DNA of 5,114 nt, taken from NCBI GenBank assembly GCA_964526225.1, contig CAZGLL010000052.1, forward strand, positions 1 through 5,114, given 5' to 3'. Origin of the DNA: DRYM01 sp964526225 (GTDB taxonomy: Archaea > Thermoproteota > Thermoprotei_A > EX4484-217-1). Below, in pieces: positions 1 through 5,114 of this stretch. A program made the translations under genes and the position numbers. Positions within the stretch are counted from its first letter, which is position 1. Each line of letters opens with the position of its first letter. The notes under the pieces were generated by a model. That model saw only the letters and a program-made list of their open reading frames with translations. It had not been told where the DNA came from and did no database searches.

Positions 1-27
1 CTCGTAGGAGACCCCGGTACAGCTAAG
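1..27 (+). other. mcm: Extein 1: MCM Walker A up to the catalytic lysine
   Basis: Nine codons read LVGDPGTAK. This is the MCM P-loop, which wraps the ATP phosphates, and it stops at the lysine that contacts the beta/gamma phosphates. The serine that should follow (GDPGTAKS) is encoded 1.5 kb downstream at 1546, after intein 1. The segment is the end of a longer N-extein that begins outside the window. Confidence 0.95.
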
Positions 28-3000
28 AGCTTAGTTTATAGTGAACGAATATTAGTCCTAGACGAAAATGGGCTAATAAGCTTTAGACCGATAGGTGAAA
101 TAGTAAACGAATACATGGAGAAATATAGGGATAAAGTTGTTACTCAAGGGGAAACAGAGGAACTCTTACTTGATGAGGTAGGTGTAAAGCTTTACACAAT
201 AGCTATTTCACCAGTCACTTTAAAGGCTGAAATAAAGCCCATTAAAGCATTAATAAGACATAAAGCGCCTAAAAAAGTTGTAGTAATTAAGACAAAACAT
301 GGTAGGAGAGTAGTAGTAACTAAGGATCATAGCTTAATAGGTTTCGATAAAGACTCAGCAACTTTAATTCCCATAAAACCTGCTAAAGCCTTTGAGAAAA
401 GGATTCTATTGCCAATACTTAAGAATTTAGCTTCATTTAGAAGAAACATTGTAAAGAGTGTAAAAGTTGGGAATCGTGATGTAAAGCTCGATTGGGACTT
501 CGGATACCTAATAGGGTTCTTCTTAGGGGATGGAACAGTTTCTAAGGTTGCATCATGTGAGAGAATAGAAATAGCTTCTATGAGTAAGGAGGTAATAGAT
601 TATCTAAGAAGAGTAGTTCAGCATAAGTTAAAATTATCTCCTAAAGTGTATGAGAAGAATGGTAGTATTAGAAAGCAATATAGACTAATTGTAACCGATA
701 AGGAATTCGTCGAATGGATAAAACATAGTTGCTTCACGAAAATTATTAGAGAAAAAAGAACTAAGGGATTATTGTCAAGATATAAGAGAGTACCTCAGAT
801 AGCCTTTAACGCCCCCATAACATTTATTGAAGGCCTAATCTCCGGGCTCATAGAAAGTGATGGCTCCATAATTCCGTCGGGAATTAAAAAATCTAGGTAT
901 TGGAAGGGAGAAATTACAGTAACAACGACAAGCGAAAATCTCGCTAATGACATATCTGTCCTTCTGGCAATCTTAGGACTAAACCATACAATAAGACATT
1001 GCTCTCTAAAATACAAAAATGAAAATGTTCGCTACTTCAAAATATACATTTCCGATACAGACATCATAAGACTAATACGTTTAATAGACCCCGTTAAACA
1101 AGAAAAATTAAAACGCATATACGTTAAGGGAAGCACAGTCGTCGATAAAGTCCCCATGGCTTCAACTGTAATTAGAGTATTATCTCTCTTAAAGTTAAAT
1201 AGCAGAAGAGAAGGATATAGGAATTTTGCAGGAGAGATTAGAGGAAAAGTTTACAGAGGGCATGTAGGAAGAAATTATGCTTATAAGGTATTAAATAAGT
1301 TAAGCGAAATAGCTAAGAAATACTATGGTGTAGGAGCTGAAAGTTTAGAGAACCAAGCATTTACTATACTTGACAAACTAGACTCTATAGTCAATAACAC
1401 CACTATTACATGGGATATTATAGAATCTATAGAGGAAGGTGACATTTACGAAGTAGAACCCAACCATAACGAATACGTTTATGATATTTCCGTAGAAGAT
1501 TACGAAAACTTTGTTGGAGGTTTAGGACTACTATTCCTACACAATAGCCAGCTATTACAGTATGTTGCTAGAATAGCTCCTAGGGGAATTTATACTTCAG
1601 GCAAAGGAACAACAGCTGCAGGATTAACAGCAGCTGTTTTAAGAGATAAAAGCACTGGTGAATACTATCTTGAAGCTGGAGCATTAGTTTTAGGCGATGG
1701 AGGAATTGTATGCTTACATCCTGAAACACGAGTGCTTGTTGATAACGAGTATGTTAGAATAGCTGATTTATTTGATGAGAGAAAGACTATTAGAACTAAA
1801 GCTGGTAATGAAATAGTCGAACTAAATTACTCAGAACATAGAGTTATTGGATTAGAGCTAAATAGTCTACGTGCGAGAGAAGTTCTATCTAATGTCATTA
1901 GAAGGAAACCATGGAAAGGGAGACTTGTCAAACTTACTTTCGAAAGCGGCTATGAATTACTGCTAACACCAGATCACTACTTAATTGATGGAGAGACCCT
2001 AACTTGGAAGCAAGCTTCAGAATTTAAACCTGGAGACAAAATACTTTCATTACAGAAAATCCCTGGACATGAACATGAAGTATATCTGCTTGACATAATT
2101 CCCGCCACGTGGACAGCAGTTTTAGAGGGCGATGATAAAGATGAAATGCTGAAACTAATAGAAAGAACTTATGGCAGCATATATAACCTTAGAAAAACCT
2201 CAGGTAAGAAAGTCTATACTTCACACGGTAAATTATACATTGAGGTAGGATTATTCAGAGAAATCCTAAGTAAACATGGTAAATTGAATAACTGGAGAAA
2301 TAAAGTACTAAAGTTCTCTCGAGGCAATAAAGCATCATCACTAGCACTAACGAAAATAACTCCTGAAATAGGGTATATCATAGGGTTTGTTCACGGAGAC
2401 GGATACTTTACGAATAAGAGGGTAGCAATCGTACAATCTATAAAGCATGGAAACATTGTAGATAGAATACTGAGATATTTTGAAACAATAAACATTAAGC
2501 CTAAACTTTACAGAAGAACCAACGTATCTGTGATAAGAAATAAAAAAGTAGAAAGCGAAAGCGTTGAAATAGTCGTTGATTCAATAATTTTTGCGCATAT
2601 AGTTAAGTACTTCTTAGAAGACTCGCTCAGACGCATCTTCAAATTACCAAATAGTGTTCTGAAAGGATTTTTAGCAGGACTTATAGATGCTAATGGATCA
2701 ATATCAGTTAAAAAAACAGCTAGGAACAATAAACAATACGAAGTTGTACATATTGATATAGTGTTGAAAAATAAAGCTCAAGCTAAAGCAATACCATTAG
2801 TATTGAGAAGACTTGATATACATTCTAAAATGATTCATGATAAAGGTTTTGTGAGAATTCAAATAACAAATAGGGATGACGTATTAAAGCTCATTGAAAT
2901 CATCAAGCCATACAGTGTTAAAGCGGAAGAGGTAAGTGTTCCAGTTAGGGGAAAGGTATTAGCGTCAAGGTCTCACATTATCCCTAAGAAACTATCAATA

Positions 3001-5114
3001 AAGATAGCTAGTAAAATAGTCGAAGAAGCTAGTCCATATACTCCCGTGAAAAATAGCCTATGGAGTACAGTGTACAATGCTATTACAGGAAAAGCTGTGT
3101 TCACAAAGGAGAAGCTTAAGAAAATTGCCTCACTTTATTCCGAGAAGCTATCGTCAGATACGAAAGAACTAATAAGCACTGCCACCCAATGCGATTATTA
3201 CATAGATAAAGTAGTGAATGTAGAGTATGTAGAGTATGAAGGGTACGTCTACGATATTTATGTGCCTAGAATACATAATTTCCTAGCTGAAGGAATCATA
3301 GTGCACAACTGCATTGACGAAATCGACAAAATGAGGGCTGAAGATAGAGTAGCGATTCACGAAGCGATGGAGCAACAAAGTTATCATAAAGATTTTGAGT
3401 TGCTACTAGCCAATGGAAAAAGGGTTAAGATAGGTGAACTTGTTGACAGACTTATTGCTAACAATAAGGATAGGGTAATAAACGGCATAGAAACTGAAAT
3501 CTTACCTGTAAACAATATTGAAATATTCTCCTATGACCTCATAGGTAAGAACATAGTGAAGATAAAAGCTAATAGAGTCAGCAGACATAAGGCGCCTAGA
3601 GAATTCATAAAGATCACATATAGCAACGGAAGAACAATAACTGTTACTCCAGAACATCCTGTGTTCGTATGGCGTGATGGCAAAATAGTAACTATTAGAG
3701 CAGATAATGTAAAACCAGGAATGCTTGTTCCAAGCGTACGTTACTATCCAGAAAAGCTATCAGATAATGGTCTCTTATCAAGGACGTTGATAGAGTTCCG
3801 CACGAAATCCCCAGAAGCATTAGCTAAATTTATAGGGTATATATTGTCAGATGGATTTGTGTACTCTAATAAGAGGAGAGGTTATTACGAAATAGGCTTT
3901 GCCAACACAAACATTTCTCTCATAGAAGAGTTTAAGGGAATATTGGAAAAGCTAAATATTAAATATACTATTCAGATAAGCAATAGGGGAAGAAAAAGAA
4001 CTTTATATATTGTAAGAGCCCTTTCAAAAGATCTTTATAATAAAGTAACTAAGCTCTTACCTGAAATTGTTCCTTCTAAAGATAACCGACGTAAAAGACC
4101 CTCAACCCTAAGAAGAATACCTTCACTAGTATTTATTATGAACGAAGAGGCGAAGAAGGCTTTCTTAAATGCTTACTTTAAAGGAGACGGATTTGTTGAT
4201 AAATATAGAGTTGGTTTTAGAACTTCTTCAAGAAAGCTTGCCGAAGATTTACAAGACTTGCTTCTTTCCCTCAAGATACGCTCATACATATATACGGAAA
4301 AGATTAAGGAAAGAGAATACTATAAAGTGGTAATTCGCGGAACTGATGATATAGAAAGATTTGCAACAATCATTCGCGACGACCCTCGCTATAGTAGGGT
4401 TTTAAAGTTACTTTCAAAATCGCGAAGGAAATTAAACTACAGAGATCCTATGCCTCTTGAAGTAGCTATAAAATTGAGAGAAGTTCTTAATGAGTTAAAT
4501 TTGAATGACGGATACGTTACAAACATTGTTAAAAGAAAAACTACTATTCATAGGGAGAAAGTTCGTAAATACCTTCATCTTATTGAAGATAAGTTAGAGA
4601 TTATTAGGAAAGCAATAGAGAGCAATGATTTATCCACAATGGGAAAGTTTGTTTCTATAAAGGAGCTTTCGGCAAAAACAGGAGTGCCATATTCAACGTT
4701 AAGATATAGACTATATGTTAAGAAGGATAAGCAAATAGTCAAAACACTTATGGAGCAGACTATCAATAAGCTTAAGAAAATAGAAAAAATAGTTGATGAG
4801 ATAAAAGGTTTAGTTTACGGAAATATAATGTTCATAAAAGTTAAAGCTGTTGAGAAAATAGAAAACGAAGACTCAGAATGGGTATATGATGTAACGGTTG
4901 AACCTAATCATACATTTGTATCACATGGACTTATATTACACAATACTATAAGTATAGCGAAGGCTGGTATTGTTGCTAAGCTTAATGCTAGAGCTTCGAT
5001 TTTAGCTGCTGGAAACCCTGTTCTTGGCAGATATATTCGTGAAAGAGGATTTCTGCATAACATTAATTTGCCTCCAACAATTCTTTCAAGATTTGATCTC
5101 ATGTTTGTTATGGT
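1..5114 (+). CDS. mcm: MCM replicative DNA helicase, partial at both ends, with three inteins
   Basis: The frame is open from first to last base with no start or stop. After removal of the three inteins, 143 helicase codons remain and form a gap-free AAA+ core. It holds Walker A GDPGTAKS (split by intein 1), the SGKGTTAAGLTAAV segment, Walker B IDEIDKM, the EAMEQQTISIAKAGI region with the presensor-1 lysine at 4960, sensor 1 Asn (LAAGNP, Asn at 5014) and the arginine finger LSRFDL (Arg at 5089). MCM forms a ring-shaped hexamer that unwinds DNA ahead of the archaeal replisome using ATP sites shared between subunits; Walker A and B act in cis and the arginine finger in trans. The N-terminal DNA-binding and zinc domains, the C-terminal winged helix and the promoter lie outside the window. 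The precursor is at least 1704 residues, far above the roughly 600-700 of a normal archaeal MCM. Identity is very secure; the host lineage is inferred. Confidence 0.97.
28..1545 (+). mobile_element. Intein 1 (506 aa), inserted in Walker A between Lys and Ser
   Basis: A self-splicing protein element with an embedded homing endonuclease. The N-terminal splicing half starts with Ser1 (SLVYSERILVLDENG, block A), followed by RHKAP and block B TKDH (Thr98, His101), the usual T-x-x-H that activates the first acyl shift. Two LAGLIDADG motifs occupy residues 159-169 and 269-279. The C-terminal half has block F (YVYDISVEDYENF, about residue 484 onward) and block G ending LFLHN, with penultimate His505 and cyclising Asn506; the +1 residue is Ser. 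Joining K to SQLLQY restores canonical MCM Walker A, which fixes both boundaries. Oddities: block F has Glu493 where a His is common, and the gap to the terminal Asn is two residues longer than in inteins 2 and 3. Splicing looks intact because Ser1, block B, the His-Asn pair and Ser+1 are all present. By class this is a class 1 intein. Confidence 0.95.
490..1140 (+). other. LAGLIDADG homing endonuclease domain of intein 1, apparently intact
   Basis: Two motifs, GYLIGFFLGDG (502-534) and GLISGLIESDG (832-864), are spaced 110 residues apart, normal for a single-chain LAGLIDADG enzyme whose two helices pack together and present one catalytic acid each. Both acids are present: Asp168 (529) and Asp278 (859). 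The domain would cleave intein-free mcm alleles at the Walker A codons, and repair would copy the intein in. A basic region with no motif I recognise (about 1141-1420) follows, before the C-terminal splicing half. Domain edges are approximate. Activity is inferred only from retained acids. Confidence 0.88.
1546..1710 (+). other. mcm: Extein 2: MCM segment from Walker A Ser to Walker B strand
   Basis: Fifty-five codons from SQLLQYVARIAPR to LVLGDGGIV. The segment includes the helix following the P-loop, the conserved SGKGTTAAGLTAAV stretch, and the strand leading into Walker B. The first Ser serves twice: it is the +1 nucleophile for splicing of intein 1 and, after splicing, the Walker A Ser that helps hold Mg2+. 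The usual MCM wording near the end is LADGG; here it is LGDGG, a mild variation. Length matches other archaeal MCMs without gaps. Confidence 0.95.
2060..2345 (+). other. Extra module of intein 2 between splicing half and endonuclease
   Basis: About 95 residues lie between the end of the N-terminal splicing region (FKPGDKILSLQKIPG) and the first endonuclease motif. They include DIIPATWTAVLE, then LIERTYGSIYNLRKTSGKK, which reads like a helix-turn-helix with a Gly turn and basic second helix, and a second helical pair (LFREILSKHGKLNNWR). The module is absent from the matching place in inteins 1 and 3. Some archaeal inteins carry added DNA-recognition modules at this position, so a role in target binding is a reasonable inference. 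No motif here proves it. Confidence 0.5.
2350..2960 (+). other. LAGLIDADG endonuclease domain of intein 2, probably catalytically impaired
   Basis: Motif 1 is GYIIGFVHGDG (2371-2403) with acid Asp230 at 2398. Motif 2 is GFLAGLIDANG (2665-2697), a near-perfect LAGLIDADG helix except that the last acidic position is Asn328 (codon AAT at 2692; Asp would be GAT, one transition away). In this family the acid just before the final Gly of each motif binds the catalytic metals, and replacing one of the pair usually abolishes double-strand cutting or leaves at most nicking. The rest of the fold (KLPNSVLKGF before motif 2 and the strands after it) looks intact, so loss may be recent. DNA binding could persist. 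Domain limits are approximate. Confidence 0.85.
3220..3237 (+). repeat. Perfect 9-bp tandem duplication in intein 2
   Basis: The nonamer gtagagtat occurs twice in a row, in frame, encoding VEYVEY just before block F of intein 2. It adds three residues at most to a surface strand or linker and does not disturb the frame. It is a likely replication-slippage product. Confidence 0.8.
3310..3378 (+). other. mcm: Extein 3: MCM Walker B acids and following helix
   Basis: Twenty-three codons, CIDEIDKM through AIHEAMEQQ, sandwiched between two 1.6-kb inteins. Asp (3316) and Glu (3319) are the Walker B residues that hold Mg2+ and polarise the attacking water. The Cys at 3310 is the +1 nucleophile for intein 2, and the final Gln at 3376 is the residue preceding intein 3. 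In the precursor this short peptide is the only spacer between two independently folding splicing domains. Confidence 0.95.
3800..4400 (+). other. LAGLIDADG homing endonuclease domain of intein 3, apparently intact
   Basis: Motif 1 FIGYILSDG (3829-3855) and motif 2 FLNAYFKGDG (4162-4191) are about 111 residues apart. Acids Asp158 (3850) and Asp270 (4186) are both present, as expected for a single-chain enzyme making a staggered double-strand cut. Motif 2 departs from the consensus (NAYFKGDG rather than AGLIDADG) but keeps the small-residue helix interface and Gly-Asp-Gly end. The expected target is the intein-free mcm sequence spanning the EQQ/TIS junction. Edges are approximate. Confidence 0.87.
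4450..4725 (+). other. Helix-turn-helix DNA-binding region of intein 3
   Basis: Between the endonuclease and the C-terminal splicing half is a charged, helical stretch. The clearest element is FVSIKELSAKTGVPYSTLRY (4648-4707) followed by RLYV. It has the pattern of a helix-turn-helix: helix with KELSAKTG, Gly turn, then a recognition helix PYSTLRYRL. An earlier segment, LREVLNELNLNDGYVTNIV, may be a related helical pair. Added DNA-binding modules are known in several large archaeal inteins, where they lengthen the target contact. The fold call is pattern-based and the role is inferred. Confidence 0.62.
4945..5114 (+). other. mcm: Extein 4: MCM presensor-1 hairpin, sensor 1 and arginine finger
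   Basis: Fifty-six codons plus two bases from TISIAKAGIVAKLNARA to SRFDLMFVM. The lysine at 4960 is the conserved presensor-1 beta-hairpin residue that reaches into the central channel to contact DNA. The Asn at 5014 in LAAGNP is sensor 1. The Arg at 5089 in LSRFDL is the arginine finger acting on the neighbouring subunit's ATP. Thr at 4945 is the +1 nucleophile for intein 3. The gene continues beyond the window. Confidence 0.95.

Larger units (their letters stand above)
1711..3309 (+). mobile_element. Intein 2 (533 aa), inserted in the Walker B strand
   Basis: The element starts with Cys1 (CLHPETRVLV, block A) and IADLFDE; block B is LLLTPDHYLI with Thr86 and His89. Next come about 95 residues (roughly 2060-2345) not seen at this place in inteins 1 and 3, then LAGLIDADG motifs at residues 221-231 and 319-329. 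A basic helical region follows (about 2970-3150), then block F VYDIYVPRIHNF (His522) and block G EGIIVHN with His532 and Asn533. The +1 residue is Cys, so both splicing nucleophiles are cysteines, the standard class 1 thioester route. Excision joins GDGGIV to CIDEIDKM, putting the Walker B Asp-Glu two residues after the junction. All splicing residues are present, so splicing is predicted to work. The second endonuclease motif has Asn in place of its catalytic Asp, suggesting the mobility function is decaying while splicing is kept. Confidence 0.95.
3379..4944 (+). mobile_element. Intein 3 (522 aa), inserted between EAMEQQ and TISIAKAG
   Basis: Ser1 opens block A (SYHKDFELLLANGKRVKIGE), a good match to intein starts despite lacking the usual Cys. 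SRHKAP and block B ITVTPEHPVFVW (Thr90, His93) follow. LAGLIDADG motifs lie at residues 151-159 and 262-271, then a long basic helical region with a helix-turn-helix near residues 424-447. Block F is VYDVTVEPNHTF (His511) and block G is HGLILHN with His521 and Asn522; the +1 residue is Thr. Splicing joins EQQ to TISIAKAG, the standard MCM sequence just before the presensor-1 hairpin. Nucleophiles are Ser then Thr, so both acyl intermediates are oxygen esters, unlike intein 2. All core splicing residues and both endonuclease acids are present, so splicing and homing both look functional on sequence grounds. Confidence 0.95.

Noticed and set aside
31..33. Alternative start of intein 1 one residue later (Leu)
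   Set aside because: Leu cannot act as the N-terminal nucleophile; Ser at 28 does, and the +1 Ser at 1546 then restores GDPGTAKSQLLQY.
795..1016. Minus-strand open frame of 73 codons, and similar ones at 2508-2729, 4575-4766 and 4908-5102
   Set aside because: Each lies antisense to the continuous helicase/intein frame, has no recognisable domain and is of a length expected by chance opposite AT-rich coding sequence.
28..1545. Interpretation of the insertions as introns or separately encoded endonuclease genes
   Set aside because: All three stay in frame with both flanking exteins, lack stop codons, and have intein blocks A, B, F and G with His-Asn ends and Ser/Cys/Thr at +1.
2338..2354. Runs such as tcatcactagcacta and other AT-rich patches as promoters or terminators
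   Set aside because: They are internal to the coding frame and show no convincing TATA/BRE pair or terminal T-tract in an intergenic setting.
1..5114. A broken or pseudogenised mcm
   Set aside because: Line-by-line translation shows no stop or frameshift, and the spliced core retains Walker A, Walker B, sensor 1 and the arginine finger.

Overview
The whole window is one uninterrupted plus-strand reading frame (frame 1, 1704 complete codons plus two bases). It has no start or stop codon and runs off both ends. It is an internal piece of an archaeal MCM replicative helicase gene (mcm) carrying three full-length inteins, each with a two-motif LAGLIDADG homing endonuclease. About 92% of the window (4683 of 5114 nt) is intein; only 431 nt encode helicase.

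Layout: extein 1 (1-27, end of Walker A up to its lysine); intein 1 (28-1545, 506 aa, Ser1, Asn506, +1 Ser); extein 2 (1546-1710, 55 aa); intein 2 (1711-3309, 533 aa, Cys1, Asn533, +1 Cys); extein 3 (3310-3378, 23 aa, with the Walker B acids); intein 3 (3379-4944, 522 aa, Ser1, Asn522, +1 Thr); extein 4 (4945-5114, presensor-1 hairpin, sensor 1 Asn and arginine finger). Removing the inteins in silico joins the exteins into a continuous, gap-free MCM AAA+ core, which is the strongest evidence for the boundaries. The three insertion points lie within 78 helicase residues and hit the ATP-site lysine/serine junction, the Walker B strand, and the point just before the presensor-1 hairpin. Unspliced protein should therefore be inactive, and all three splicing reactions are needed to make a working helicase.

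Organism: the extein sequence (GDPGTAKSQLLQYVARIAPR, LNARASILAAGNP, INLPPTILSRFDL) is archaeal MCM and, from memory, closest in wording to Thermoproteota (crenarchaeal) proteins. AT-rich DNA with AGA/AGG arginine and ATA isoleucine codons fits a hyperthermophilic crenarchaeon, possibly Desulfurococcales. That placement is inference.

Most notable details: the second LAGLIDADG motif of intein 2 has Asn in place of the catalytic Asp, so its endonuclease is probably crippled; intein 1 has an atypical C-terminal splicing block (Glu instead of the usual block F His, and two extra residues); the three inteins use three different nucleophile pairs (Ser/Ser, Cys/Cys, Ser/Thr). No RNA genes, promoters, terminators, CRISPR arrays or minus-strand genes were found.
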